Assembly (NCBI GenBank): GCA_000696115.1
Contig: JJOH01000003.1
Span: forward strand, 1 to 64,000
DNA: 64,000 nt
DNA from: Streptomyces olindensis
GTDB lineage: Bacteria > Actinomycetota > Actinomycetes > Streptomycetales > Streptomycetaceae
Reading direction: 5' to 3'
The position numbers and the translations under genes are program-made. Under the pieces are notes generated by a model. That model had not been told where the DNA came from, did not search any database, and saw nothing but the letters and a program-made list of their open reading frames with translations. This document shows, one piece after another, positions 17,595-27,403 of the stretch; position 1 is the first letter of the stretch; each line of letters starts with the position of its first letter.

Positions 17595-18431
17595 TCAGAT
17601 GTCTGCACCCTCCTCGGGCTCGGGCTCCCCGGCCACGACCAGCCGCCGCAGATGCTCGGCGATCACCCCACGCGCCTCCTCGGGCAGACCGGCGTCCGTC
17701 ACGAGCGTGTCGATCCGCTCCAGCGAGGCGAACGAACTCAGCCCCACCTTGCCCCACTTGGTGTGGTCGGCGACCACCACCACGCGCCGCGCCGACTGCA
17801 CGAGCCGCCGGTTCGTCTCGGCCTCCGCGAGATTCGGCGTCGACAGGCCGGCCTCGACCGATATGCCGTGCACCCCGAGGAACAGCAGGTCGAAGTGGAG
17901 CGCCGCGATCGCCTGGTCGGCCACCGGCCCCACCAGCGAGTCGGAGGGCGTGCGCACCCCGCCGGTCAGCACGACCGTGGCCGCGCCCTGCCGCGGGCCC
18001 GAGGTGCGCTGCGCCGCGTGGAAGACGTCGGCCACCCGCACCGAGTTGGTGACCACCGTGAGGTCCGGGACGTCCAGCAACTGGTGCGCCAGCGCGTACG
18101 TCGTCGTACCGCCCGACAGGGCGATCGCCGCGCCCGGCGCGACCAGCTTGGCCGCGGCCCGCGCGATGTCCTCCTTGGCGGTGAGCTCCAGGCCCGACTT
18201 GGCCTCGAAGCCCGGTTCGTGCGTACTCGCCTCGACCACGGGGACCGCGCCGCCGTGCACCTTCTCCAGCACGCCCTGGCGGGCGAGCGCGTCGAGGTCG
18301 CGGCGGACCGTCATGTCCGACACGCCGAGCTTGCGGGTCAGCTCGTTGACCCGCACTCCGCCCCGGCGGCGGACCTCGTCGAGGATCAGGGATCGCCGCT
18401 GCTCCGCGAGGAGGTTCTGATTCTCGCTCAC
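17595..18431 (-). CDS. DeoR/GlpR family transcriptional regulator
   Basis: The 278-residue repressor has an N-terminal DeoR helix-turn-helix (VRVNELTRKLGVSDMTVRRDLDAL, about residues 24-50) followed by the KVHGGAV hinge. The C-terminal sugar-phosphate sensor domain resembles ribose-5-phosphate isomerase (ALSGGTTTYALA, VTNSVRVA, LTGGVRTPS, FLGVHGIS). Targets are not visible nearby; the divergent gene encodes a membrane lipase-like protein with no sugar role. The start is GTG 18431. Confidence 0.87.
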   Translation of the reverse strand: MSENQNLLAEQRRSLILDEVRRRGGVRVNELTRKLGVSDMTVRRDLDALARQGVLEKVHGGAVPVVEASTHEPGFEAKSGLELTAKEDIARAAAKLVAPGAAIALSGGTTTYALAHQLLDVPDLTVVTNSVRVADVFHAAQRTSGPRQGAATVVLTGGVRTPSDSLVGPVADQAIAALHFDLLFLGVHGISVEAGLSTPNLAEAETNRRLVQSARRVVVVADHTKWGKVGLSSFASLERIDTLVTDAGLPEEARGVIAEHLRRLVVAGEPEPEEGADI

Positions 18432-18721
18432 GTACGCTCCGGTCCTTTCGCCTCAATGCCGTCCGACACGCCCTGCGCACCCGCCCCAACCGGGACATTT
18501 CTCCCGGCTCCGGTGCGCGGACGTCCCATCCTCGCATGTCGCGGGGCGGACGGCGCCATCGACCGCTCGTCGCGCACATGTCACCCAGGGCTCATCCGTC
18601 GCCTCCTCGCATCACGGATCGGGGAGATTCCGTGACAGGAGGTGTGCGGCGCCGCGGAAGTGGAGATCCTTGTGCCCGCACGGACAGAGCCGACGGCGTG
18701 TCACGGGGGAAGTGCGAATCA

Positions 18722-21058
18722 GTGGAACGTGCGCAGGAACATGCGTCGACCGGCGGACCGGACGGTCCCGCCACGCGGCCCGGCGAGACCGGGACCGCCC
18801 TGGAACTCCTGGTCCACGGCGTGGGGGGCACCACGCCGCAGGAGATGCTCAACGACCCGCGGACCGAGCGGATCACCGGCGACGACATCGCGGCCGTCTT
18901 CCGGCGCGCCGACGACGTCGACGCGGAGAACAGCACCGACGCCCGCCACCGGGGCGGGCCGGTGCCCGAGGCCTACGTGTGGTGCAACCTCACCTCCGGC
19001 AACGGCACCCGCGCCCTGTGGTTGCTGCTCCTGCCGTTCATGGTCGTCAACCTCGCCCACTGGATGCGCCCCAGCGCCCACGGCCGCCGCCGCACCGTGC
19101 GCCTGTACGGCCTTCTGGTGCGGCTCACGGGGCTCACCCTGACGGTGCTGCTCGTCGCCGCGGCCTGCGAGGTCGCCCTCGACCTGGCCGCCTGGCAGTG
19201 CGCGGGCACACCCACCTGCGCCGACCGCCACTCCTGGCTCGGCTTCCTCTCACCCACCGTCTCCAACGGCGGCTGGTGGAGCAGCCCCGGCCGCAGGCTC
19301 GCCCTCGCCTCCCTCGTCCCCACCGCCCTGACGGTCCTGCTGTGGTACCTGTCCCGGCGCACGTGGAGCGACTACGAGTCCCAGCAGCCGATCGCGCGCG
19401 ACCCCGAGCCCGACGAGGTCCCCGGACCGACCGCCCTCGGCCGGCCCGGCTTCTGGTACGGACGCCGGCTGGTGGCCCGGCTGCGCGCCGCGCACACCGC
19501 CGCCGGACTGCTGACGGTCGCCGCCGCGGTCGGCAGCGCCGCCGCCCGCCACGACCGCGAGCCCGGCGGCCCCGCCGTACTGGACACCCTCGGCCTGCTC
19601 CTGGAAGCGGCCCTCGCCGCCTGCGCCGTCGCCGTGGTCTGGGTGGTGTGCCGCCGGGGCCGCAGCGAGAAGCGCCTGGACCGGGAACTCGACGAGCGCT
19701 TCGTACGGCGCCTGCCGCTCGTCGCCCTCGTCCTGCTCGCCCTCGCCCTGCTCTACGCCGGCTGGGAGCGGCCCGGCTGGGAGTCGTCCGGGCGCCTGCC
19801 GGGCGACGCGACCTTCGGCGGCCTCGCCCTGGCCCAGGGCCTGCTCGTGATCGTCCTGGCCGTCGTCGCCCACGCCCTGCACCGCACCGACCCCGACCGG
19901 CGGGCCGTGCTGCGCGGCCTGGGCGGTCCGGCCGTGGCCATGCTGGGCTGCGCCCTGGGCGGGGTGATGTCCGGCGGCGTGTCCCAGCGCGTGTCCGACT
20001 GGCTGGACGGCACCGGCGCGTCGATCGCGGGCCCGCCGGTCCTGCTGACCTGGCAGGCGTCCGTGATCCCGCCGCTGCTCGTCGTGCTGCTGGGGCTCTT
20101 CGGCTGGCTGGCCCACCGCGCCTGGCAGCTCGCCCGCGCCGAACGCGACGCCGTGGCACGCGACTACCCGGACGAGGCCATGGACCCCGCCCGCACCCGC
20201 CGCATCGCCTACGCCCGCGCCATGGCCGCCCTCACCGACCGAGGACCCCGCATCGTCGCCGTCACCTCCGGCGTCACCCTGCTGCTCGGCGCCGGAGCCC
20301 TCGTCGGCGCTCTGACCACCGACGAGACACCCGGCGAGGCGGCGCACGGCACCTACCCCGTCCTGCACGGCGCCGCGGAGACCGCCCAGGCCCTCGGCTC
20401 CTGGCTGATCGGCCTCGGCTTCCTCCTCTTCGTCACCTGGGGCCGGCGCGCCTACAAGGACGCCGCCGCGCGCCGCACCATCGGCATCCTGTGGGACGTC
20501 GGCACCTTCTGGCCGCGCGCCGCCCACCCCTTCGCCCCGCCCTGCTACGCCGAGCGTGCCGTGCCCGACCTGACCTGGCGGATGGCGACCTGGACCCGCG
20601 TCACCGGCGGACGCCTCGTCATCTCCGGCCACTCGCAGGGCAGCGTGCTCGCCGCCGCGGCGGCCTGGCAACTCGCCCCCTCCGCCCGCAAGCGCGTCGC
20701 ACTGCTGACCTACGGCTCCCCGCTGGAGCGCCTCTATGGCCGTTGGTTCCCGGCGCACTTCGGGCCCGCCGCGCTCAGCTCCCTGCACCGGGACGTCGAC
20801 TGCTGGCGCAACCTGTACCGGCTGACCGACCCCATCGGCGGCCCGATGCGGCTGCCCGGCGACCAGGTCGACCACCCGCCCCTGAAGGACCCCCTCGCCT
20901 ACGGCCGCACCGACCTGCTGCCGCTGCCCGCGCCGATCCTCGGCCACTCCGACTACCAGGCCGACCCGGTCTTCGCCGAGGAACGCCGCATGCTGCTGGC
21001 CCGGCTCCGGCCCGGGGTGCCCTCACCCCGGGACACACCCGAACCGCCCGCGGCGTAG
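18722..21058 (+). CDS. multi-pass membrane protein with GHSQG alpha/beta-hydrolase motif
   Basis: This roughly 778-residue protein combines a cytosolic or lumenal lipase-like fold split around membrane helices. Near the N-terminus LELLVHGVGGTTPQEML resembles the oxyanion HG segment of alpha/beta hydrolases. About nine transmembrane helices follow (for example LWLLLLPFMVVNLAHW and LYGLLVRLTGLTLTVLLVAAA). The C-terminal 180 residues contain LVISGHSQGSVLAAAA, the nucleophile elbow of a serine hydrolase. Family and substrate are unknown to me. GTG 18722 is chosen because GGGGGAAG lies 9 bases upstream; GTG 18698 is the alternative. The 290 bases before it, shared with the DeoR gene, hold no other gene. 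Confidence 0.7.
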   Translation: MERAQEHASTGGPDGPATRPGETGTALELLVHGVGGTTPQEMLNDPRTERITGDDIAAVFRRADDVDAENSTDARHRGGPVPEAYVWCNLTSGNGTRALWLLLLPFMVVNLAHWMRPSAHGRRRTVRLYGLLVRLTGLTLTVLLVAAACEVALDLAAWQCAGTPTCADRHSWLGFLSPTVSNGGWWSSPGRRLALASLVPTALTVLLWYLSRRTWSDYESQQPIARDPEPDEVPGPTALGRPGFWYGRRLVARLRAAHTAAGLLTVAAAVGSAAARHDREPGGPAVLDTLGLLLEAALAACAVAVVWVVCRRGRSEKRLDRELDERFVRRLPLVALVLLALALLYAGWERPGWESSGRLPGDATFGGLALAQGLLVIVLAVVAHALHRTDPDRRAVLRGLGGPAVAMLGCALGGVMSGGVSQRVSDWLDGTGASIAGPPVLLTWQASVIPPLLVVLLGLFGWLAHRAWQLARAERDAVARDYPDEAMDPARTRRIAYARAMAALTDRGPRIVAVTSGVTLLLGAGALVGALTTDETPGEAAHGTYPVLHGAAETAQALGSWLIGLGFLLFVTWGRRAYKDAAARRTIGILWDVGTFWPRAAHPFAPPCYAERAVPDLTWRMATWTRVTGGRLVISGHSQGSVLAAAAAWQLAPSARKRVALLTYGSPLERLYGRWFPAHFGPAALSSLHRDVDCWRNLYRLTDPIGGPMRLPGDQVDHPPLKDPLAYGRTDLLPLPAPILGHSDYQADPVFAEERRMLLARLRPGVPSPRDTPEPPAA

Positions 21059-21066
21059 GCGGATCC

Positions 21067-23502
21067 TCAGAGCAACTCGGGGAGGTCCTCGGCGTAGAGC
21101 AGTGTCAGATCGTCGGTGCTCGGCTCGGCGAGCTGGGCGACCCGGCTCGCGTGCCGCTCGACCATGGCCTCGAAGGTCTGCCGCGCGGTACGGCCGTTGC
21201 CGAACGCCGGGCCCTTGGGGAGCTCCGTGAAGTACGTCCGCAGGGCCTCCGGCGCGCCCGGTGCCAGCCGGTACTCGTGCTCCTCGGCCTGCTGCTCCAC
21301 GATCCGCAGCAGGTCCTCTGGGCCGTAGTCGCTGAAGGTGATGGTCCGTGAGAACCGGGAGGCCACGCCCGGGTTGACCGACAGGAAGCGCTCCATCTCG
21401 GCCGTGTAGCCCGCGACGATCACCACGACCGCGTCCCGGTGGTCCTCCATCAGCTTCACCAGCGTGTCGATGGCCTCCTTGCCGAAGTCCCGGCCCGCGT
21501 CCTCCGGGGACAGCGCATACGCCTCGTCGATGAACAGCACGCCGCCGCGCGCCTTCTCGAACGCCTCCTGCGTACGGATCGCCGTCGAGCCGATGTGCTC
21601 ACCGACCAGATCCACCCGGGACACCTCGACCAGGTGGCCCTTCTCCAGCACGCCGAGGGAGGCGAGGATCTCGCCGTACAGGCGCGCGACCGTCGTCTTG
21701 CCCGTGCCCGGGGAGCCGGTGAAGACCAGGTGCCGCTTCACCGACGCCGCCTTCAGACCGGCCTGCTGCCGGCGCCGGCCGACCTCGATCATGTCCGTGA
21801 GGGCGCGCACCTCGCGTTTGACGCTCTCCAGGCCCACCAGCGCGTCCAGCTCACCGAGGACGTCCTTGGAGGTGCGGACCGGCTGCGCGGGCTCCGCGAC
21901 CGGGGCCGGGGCCGGTGGTTCGGTGCGCTGCTCCGGTACCGCGCCCAGCAGACCGGGGGAGTGGCCCACCGTCTGCACGGCCGTCTCCCGCGCCGCGGGC
22001 GCCCGCAGCCCCGCGCTCTCGTCGCTCGTGCAGTCCTCGACGAGGGGGCCTGCCCCGGACGCCGCGTCCGCGCCGCTGTCCGCGAACTCGTAACCCCCGC
22101 GCGCGCACCGCTCCGTGCGGCACTTCCTGAGCGTCGTACGGCTGCCGTCGATCACGTGGAAGCCGTAGCCGCCGCTGCCCGTCACCCGGCAGTTCAGGAA
22201 GCTGCCACGGCCCCCGGCCGAGACGTAGACGCCCGCTTCCGCCGGGGAGTCGACCGTGCAGCGCTCCACCGTGGGGTCGGCGCCCTTGGTGACGATCACG
22301 CCGGTCTGGGTGCCGTCCAGCGTGCAGTTGCTGAGGGTGCCTCCGCTGCCGTGGTCGCGGAACCAGGCGCCCGTCGCCGCGTCCCGGATGCGGCAGTCGT
22401 CGAGCTGCGCCGTCGCGCCGTCGCTCACCGACACGGCCGTGTTGCGCACCTGCGACAGGTCGCTGTCCACGACGTCCGCGCGCGAGCCCCGGTCGAGGAC
22501 GAACAGGGCGTCCGGCACGTCGTGCACTCGGCAGGAGTCCAGGACGGCGGTGGCGCCGTCGCTGACCCACACCGCGGGGTAGTCGCCCGTGCTGTCGAAG
22601 ATCTCGCACTGGTTGGCGTCCACGCGCGTGCCCGGGTCCCACACCGACAGGCCGTTGCGGCCGAACTGCCGCACCGTGGTGCGGGTCAGCGTGAGGACGG
22701 AGCGGGAGCGCAGGTCGACCGCGTTCTCCGGGATGTCGTGGATGCGGCAGTCGGCCAGCGTCAGCACGGCGTCCGTGTCGAGCGTGACCCCGTCGGCGGT
22801 CGTGCGGTGCACATCGCAGTCGGTGAGGTGCGCCGTGGCCCGGCCGGTGATCTGCACCCCGCTGCCCCGAACCTCGTAGACCTCGCAGCCCACCGCCTCC
22901 AGCGCGGAGTTTTCCCCCGTCGCCGACAGGCCCGATCCCGAGGTGTGGTGCACCCGGCAGCGCTCCAGCCGCGGGTGCGCGCCGCCGCGCACCGCCACGC
23001 CCGCCTGGCCGGCCGCGACGACCTCGCACTCCTCGAACACCCCGCCCGCGCCGTCCAGTACGGCGATGCCGATGCCCGCCGGGTTGTCGACCGCGCAGCG
23101 CCGGACCGTGGGCCGGGCACTGCCGCGCACCTCGATCCCGGCCGCCGACCGCGTCACGACGCGCACGTCCCGCAGCTCCGGGGTGCCCTCCTCCACCAGC
23201 ACGGCCGGGGCGGCCGCGTCCTGGCCCTCCACGTGCAGGTCCTGGACCACCGCCGAGGCGCGCACGGTCAGCGGCACCCCGTCCACGGGCGCGATCCGCA
23301 CCGAGCCGGGGGAGCCGTCGGGGCCGCGCAGGGTCACCGCGCGCTGCACCACGAGGTTCTCCCGGTAGGTGCCGGGGGCGACGGTGAGGACGTCTCCGTC
23401 GGCCGCGGCCTCCAGGGCGGCGGCGAGCGATGCGTACTCACCCGTGCGGCGCCGCCACCGCGACGTGCCGGTGTGCGTCACCTGGACCGTGCCCTGTGCC
23501 AT
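21067..23502 (-). CDS. parallel beta-helix / AAA+ ATPase (CbxX-CbbX/EccA-like) fusion
   Basis: This 811-residue fusion has at residues about 15-480 a right-handed parallel beta-helix built from many short repeats (patterns such as LTVAPGTYRENLVVQ, LERCRVHHTSGSGLSATG). A flexible linker (485-560) precedes a CbxX/CfxQ-type AAA+ domain with Walker A GSPGTGKTTVARLYGEIL near residue 600, Walker B GVLFIDEAYAL near 657, and an Arg-finger/sensor region NPGVASRFSRTI. The ATPase domain is the kind seen in Rubisco activase CbbX and type VII secretion EccA. The natural job of the fusion is not known to me. ATG 23502 is chosen; the longer ORF adds an unrelated tail. It converges on the membrane hydrolase gene. 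Confidence 0.83.
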   Translation of the reverse strand: MAQGTVQVTHTGTSRWRRRTGEYASLAAALEAAADGDVLTVAPGTYRENLVVQRAVTLRGPDGSPGSVRIAPVDGVPLTVRASAVVQDLHVEGQDAAAPAVLVEEGTPELRDVRVVTRSAAGIEVRGSARPTVRRCAVDNPAGIGIAVLDGAGGVFEECEVVAAGQAGVAVRGGAHPRLERCRVHHTSGSGLSATGENSALEAVGCEVYEVRGSGVQITGRATAHLTDCDVHRTTADGVTLDTDAVLTLADCRIHDIPENAVDLRSRSVLTLTRTTVRQFGRNGLSVWDPGTRVDANQCEIFDSTGDYPAVWVSDGATAVLDSCRVHDVPDALFVLDRGSRADVVDSDLSQVRNTAVSVSDGATAQLDDCRIRDAATGAWFRDHGSGGTLSNCTLDGTQTGVIVTKGADPTVERCTVDSPAEAGVYVSAGGRGSFLNCRVTGSGGYGFHVIDGSRTTLRKCRTERCARGGYEFADSGADAASGAGPLVEDCTSDESAGLRAPAARETAVQTVGHSPGLLGAVPEQRTEPPAPAPVAEPAQPVRTSKDVLGELDALVGLESVKREVRALTDMIEVGRRRQQAGLKAASVKRHLVFTGSPGTGKTTVARLYGEILASLGVLEKGHLVEVSRVDLVGEHIGSTAIRTQEAFEKARGGVLFIDEAYALSPEDAGRDFGKEAIDTLVKLMEDHRDAVVVIVAGYTAEMERFLSVNPGVASRFSRTITFSDYGPEDLLRIVEQQAEEHEYRLAPGAPEALRTYFTELPKGPAFGNGRTARQTFEAMVERHASRVAQLAEPSTDDLTLLYAEDLPELL

Positions 23503-23731
23503 GGTGTAGCTGTGCCCCCACCTCGGTCGTACTGATGGCTCGTTCGCCCTCGGGACGCTGCGGCCGGTGCCGGGGCCGCTGCCGTGCCCGGCCCCCGGGG
23601 CCTGCGCGCGCACGCGGCATCGACACCCGGCGCGTCCCTCCTGCTCGCTCGCGCGCGGGTTGTGCCGAACGGTTCGGCCGGACCACCGTAGCGTGCGCGC
23701 GGGTGGTGGGTTGACCAGAGCCGGAAGGCTG

Positions 23732-24346
23732 TCAGCTGCCGGTGCCCGTCCTGCCCCAGTCCGGGCCCGCCTTGTCCCATGCCTGGTCCCAACGGGCGTA
23801 CCGGACGCGGACCATGCGCCAGACGATCAGCCGTCTGCCGCCTTCGACGAGCCCGCCCACCGCCAGGGCCGCGCCGAAGCCGGCGAGGACCGCGTGCGTC
23901 GACGCCGTCGCGGAGTCCAGGGGGCGGGCCACCATCCTGCCCTGCCGGTCGGTCCATATCCGGAACTCGTCGCCCCGCTGCGGGTCCTTGAGGCTCGCCA
24001 GGACCGGGCCCTGGTGGTGCGTGCCGTCCGGCGCCGTCCAGTCGGCGAGGACGCGGTTGCGCAGATCCCGGCCGGTGGAGGTCTCCGGGTCGGCGTCCAG
24101 CGGGGAGGGGTCGAGCTTGCGGACCACGGTGGCCGTCACCGAATGCCGCGTCTCGTGCTGCTCCCGGACGGAGCGCTGCAGGGCGTCCTGGGCGGCGCCC
24201 CCGACGAGGAACCCGGCCACCGGCGCGATGAGGAGGATCAGCAACAGGGCCGCGAGGGCCACCCAGGCCTCGGCCAGGTCGGTCGCGCGGCACAGTGGGT
24301 TGCGCCGCCAGCGCCAGAGTCCGCTGATCGCTCGCACCGCCTGCAC
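23732..24346 (-). CDS. Rv1733c-family membrane protein
   Basis: The 204-residue protein has two transmembrane helices (about residues 27-50 and 148-168) with an extracellular-type loop between them that carries the family pattern (HSVTATVV, NRVLADWTAPDGTHHQGPV, GDEFRIWTDRQGRMV). Rv1733c of Mycobacterium is a dormancy-associated membrane antigen of unknown function; Streptomyces has many paralogues. The initial segment RAISGLWRWRRNPLCRATD fits the family start. Confidence 0.82.
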   Translation of the reverse strand: MQAVRAISGLWRWRRNPLCRATDLAEAWVALAALLLILLIAPVAGFLVGGAAQDALQRSVREQHETRHSVTATVVRKLDPSPLDADPETSTGRDLRNRVLADWTAPDGTHHQGPVLASLKDPQRGDEFRIWTDRQGRMVARPLDSATASTHAVLAGFGAALAVGGLVEGGRRLIVWRMVRVRYARWDQAWDKAGPDWGRTGTGS

Positions 24347-24512
24347 CCCCTTCCCGCTCCGTGATAACCCCCGGCGGAGCCGTCCACGCGCGGACCCGGC
24401 GAAGAGAGAGCGAAATCACCACTCCCCGGGGCCTCTCATGAACTTCTCACATCAGGCCAACGCCCGGGCCGCCGACGCGGTTCCCGCCTCCGCGGGAGAC
24501 CCGGTGCGTGCG

Positions 24513-25340
24513 CTACTCGAGGATCCTGACCGGGTCCCCGACCCGGATCGTGCCGCGGGACAGGGGCACCAGGTTCTGCCCGAAGACCAGCTTGCCGCCG
24601 AGCCGCCGGTGCCGCCCCAGGCTGTACAGGGGCTCACGGCCGCGCGCACTGCTGTCCTGGTCGGTGGTGGTCACCACGCACCGGCCGCAGGGCTTCGCGA
24701 CGCGGAAGGTCACCTCCCCGACGGCGAGGCGCGACCAGTCGTCCTCGGCCCAGGCGTCGGTGCCCGTCACGACCACGTTCGGCCGGAAGCGGTTCATGGG
24801 GAGCGGGCCCTCGTCCGCGTGATCGCCCTGCGCGATCAGGGCGTTGAGGGCGTCGAGGGAGGCCGTCGTGGTGAGCAGCAGCGGAAAGCCGTCGGCGAAG
24901 GAGACGGTGTCACCGGGCCGCGCGTACTCCGGGTCGACGGGCCGGCGCGTGGCCGGATCGTCCAGGAACACGAGTCGCGCGCCGATGCCGAGGTACGTGC
25001 TGCACCAGACGTGCGCGGAGTCGCCCTCGGCCGGGACCGCCTCGACCTTGTCGCGGAAGATCTGCACCGGCACCGTACCGGCCGATCCGGGGACGGGCAC
25101 CGTCAGCGGTTCCATGCCGGGCGCGGACAGCCGGACACCGCCGTCGGGCAGCAGCTCGGCGGCGGCCCGCGCGAGGCGCGGCAGCTGGCGTTGCGTGACG
25201 ACCTTTCCCCCGTCGTCGATCAGCATCCAGCGCCGGTCGCCGGCCAGTCCCCAGGGCTCCACGACGGCTTCCCGGGGCGCCTGGCCCCGGACCGCCTTCA
25301 CCGGATGGACATGAATCGCGTGCAGGTGTGCGTTCCCCAT
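24513..25340 (-). CDS. MOSC domain protein (YcbX/mARC-like)
   Basis: The 275-residue protein has an N-terminal MOSC_N beta-barrel (YPVKA-type start HVHPVKAVRG, then GLAGDRRWMLID) and a C-terminal MOSC domain with the molybdenum-ligand Cys region RVAKPCGRCVVTTTDQ and the RFRPNVVV segment. Family members bind molybdenum cofactor and reduce N-hydroxylated compounds, with an external electron donor. ATG 25340 is chosen at the start of similarity; no clear ribosome binding site is seen. Confidence 0.85.
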   Translation of the reverse strand: MGNAHLHAIHVHPVKAVRGQAPREAVVEPWGLAGDRRWMLIDDGGKVVTQRQLPRLARAAAELLPDGGVRLSAPGMEPLTVPVPGSAGTVPVQIFRDKVEAVPAEGDSAHVWCSTYLGIGARLVFLDDPATRRPVDPEYARPGDTVSFADGFPLLLTTTASLDALNALIAQGDHADEGPLPMNRFRPNVVVTGTDAWAEDDWSRLAVGEVTFRVAKPCGRCVVTTTDQDSSARGREPLYSLGRHRRLGGKLVFGQNLVPLSRGTIRVGDPVRILE

Positions 25341-25386
25341 GGGGCCATCGTGCCAGTCGGCACCGACAGCCCCGGGGGGCGGCGGC

Positions 25387-25818
25387 TCAGTAACCGCGGT
25401 ACTGCTGGTTGCTGTACGGGTCCTGGTAAGGGGCCTGGGCGGGTCGGGGAGCCGCGGGGCGCATCGCCTCGTACCCCGCGCCGGGCGCCGCCGGGCGCGG
25501 CTGCTGGGGCTGGGGGCCCGGATAGCCGCGCGGTGCGGTGGCCTGCTGCGGGATGTACGCCGCGGGCGCCTGCTGGAGCGGGGCGGGTTGCGGCGCCTGC
25601 GGATATCCGTAGGCGGGCTGGGACGGGGCCGCCGGCAGCGCGGGCAGCGCCGACGGGAGGGCGGGCAGGTTGCCGACCGGCATGTCGTACTGCGCGGGGA
25701 CCCGGATCGGGGCGATCTGCGGGGTGCCCCGCTCGGCGACGAGCTTGTCGTAGATCGGGGTGTCCGGGAAGGAGGCGGAGTAGTAGCCGCCGCCATAGGT
25801 GGAGCGGGGGGAGGTCAT
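25387..25818 (-). CDS. Pro/Ala/Gln-rich DUF6643-like protein
   Basis: The 143-residue protein has a conserved N-terminal part (STYGGGYYSASFPDTPIYDKLVAERGTPQIAPIRVPAQYD) and a low-complexity Pro/Gln/Ala/Tyr tail ending QQYRGY. I recall this type as conserved in Streptomyces, without known function. There is no ribosome binding site; a -10-like TAACTT (minus strand, 25826-25831) lies exactly 7 bases before the ATG, which fits a leaderless mRNA. It is divergent from the TerD gene. The 291 bases between the two starts hold no other gene. Confidence 0.7.
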   Translation of the reverse strand: MTSPRSTYGGGYYSASFPDTPIYDKLVAERGTPQIAPIRVPAQYDMPVGNLPALPSALPALPAAPSQPAYGYPQAPQPAPLQQAPAAYIPQQATAPRGYPGPQPQQPRPAAPGAGYEAMRPAAPRPAQAPYQDPYSNQQYRGY

Positions 25819-26109
25819 GGCACATAAGTTAAGCCCACGATGTGCTGGTTGGGGAGACCGATAAGAGGGTTGTTTTCCGTGTCCGCAGTGACCCGGTATC
25901 CCCAATGCGAGCGAACTCGGCAAAAAAGGGCGGCGAACCGGGGCCTGATCGCGTAAAGGCCGAGTTCCGGGCGGGTTACCAGGGGTTGGCCGCCGGTCTT
26001 CGGGTCGTCGTGCATGGGAGTTCGCCGCGCGGAGGAATAGGTTGGGCGAACGGAACTCGTCCGGACGGCCGGGATGGGCCTGGCGCGGTGACACGCAATG
26101 GGGGCGGAC

Positions 26110-27387
26110 ATGAACATGCTGAAAGGTTCAAACACTTCTGTGCCCGCCGCGGCGCTGCGTGTGGAATTGGGCTGGCGTACCGGACCGGGCGTGCCCGACG
26201 CCGACGCCTCCGCTTTGCTGCTGGTGAGTGGAAAGGTGCGTTCGGACGCGGACTTCGTCTTCTACAACCAGCCCGCGCACTCCTCCGGAGCGATCCGCCA
26301 TGAGGGCAAGCGGAACGCCGACGGCCGCGTCACCGACACGCTCCTCGTCGACCTCGCGCGCGTGGAGCCCGCCATCGAGACGATCGTCCTCGCCGCCTCC
26401 GCCGACGGGGGCGCCTTCGGGCAGGTCCCGGACCTGTACATCGAGGTCCAGGACGCCGCCCAGGGCACCCCGGTGGCCCGCTTCGACAACCCGGGCGCCG
26501 GCACCGAAACCGCTTTCGTGCTCGGCGAGTTCTACCGCCGCCAGGGCGCCTGGAAGTTTCGCGCCGTCGGCCAGGGCTACAGCAGCGGACTCGAAGGCCT
26601 GGCGACGGACTACGGCATCACGGTGGACGAGCCGCAGCGGACGGCCCCCACCGCGGCGCCCACGCCGCCGGCGTACACGCCCCCGCCGACGACCCGGGCG
26701 GCCGTCCCGCCGCCCCCTGCCGCGCCCCCTGCGACACCTCCCGCACCCGTCCGCCTCACCAAGGTCACGCTCACCAAGGCGGCCCCCTCCGTCTCGCTCG
26801 CCAAGCAGGGCGGCACCTCCGGTGCCCTGCACGTGAACCTCAACTGGGAAGTGCGCAAGCAGTTCTCGGGGTGGAGCAGCAAGTTCGGCCGCCCGGCCGC
26901 GCTGCACTCCGACCTCGACCTCGACCTGTGCGCGCTGTTCGAACTCACCGACGGCAGCAAAGGCGTCGTGCAGGCCCTCGGCAACACCTTCGGGGCGCTG
27001 CACCAGCCGCCGTACATCCACCTCGACGGCGACGACCGCACCGGCGCCGTCGCGGCCGGTGAGAACCTCACCGTCAATCTCGACCACAAGAACGCCTTCC
27101 GGCGCATCCTCGTCTTCGTCACCATCTACGAAGGCGCCCGCTCCTTCGCCGACCTGCACGCCACCGTCACCCTCCAGCCGCAGCACGGCGCCCCGATCGA
27201 GTTCTCCCTCGACGAGTGCACGGTCCCCTCACCCGTGTGCGCGCTCGCCCTGATCACCAACACCGGCGGCGACCTGGTCGTGCAGCGGGAGGCCCGTTAC
27301 CTGGTGCCCGAGCGCGGGGTGAGCCCGCAGCGGACCGTCGACCAGGCCTACGGATGGGGCATGAACTGGACACCCGGCAGGAAATGA
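26110..27387 (+). CDS. TerD family protein with two TerD-like domains
   Basis: This 425-residue protein has an N-terminal TerD domain ([11 protein letters not shown], then [38 protein letters not shown], about residues 1-175). A Pro/Ala/Thr linker (about 178-218) leads to a second, diverged TerD-like domain starting [21 protein letters not shown]. TerD domains bind calcium through acidic loops ([22 protein letters not shown]) and occur in stress and phage-resistance complexes. ATG 26110 is chosen; ATG 26098 or 26116 are possible. No other ter genes are nearby. Confidence 0.82.
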   Translation: MNMLKGSNTSVPAAALRVELGWRTGPGVPDADASALLLVSGKVRSDADFVFYNQPAHSSGAIRHEGKRNADGRVTDTLLVDLARVEPAIETIVLAASADGGAFGQVPDLYIEVQDAAQGTPVARFDNPGAGTETAFVLGEFYRRQGAWKFRAVGQGYSSGLEGLATDYGITVDEPQRTAPTAAPTPPAYTPPPTTRAAVPPPPAAPPATPPAPVRLTKVTLTKAAPSVSLAKQGGTSGALHVNLNWEVRKQFSGWSSKFGRPAALHSDLDLDLCALFELTDGSKGVVQALGNTFGALHQPPYIHLDGDDRTGAVAAGENLTVNLDHKNAFRRILVFVTIYEGARSFADLHATVTLQPQHGAPIEFSLDECTVPSPVCALALITNTGGDLVVQREARYLVPERGVSPQRTVDQAYGWGMNWTPGRK

Positions 27388-27403
27388 CGTCCTCCGGCCG
27401 GGG

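Noticed and set aside
18670..21351. 893-codon open frame on the plus strand
   Set aside because: It is frame-shifted against the membrane hydrolase gene, is Arg/Pro-rich and lacks motifs; a shadow.
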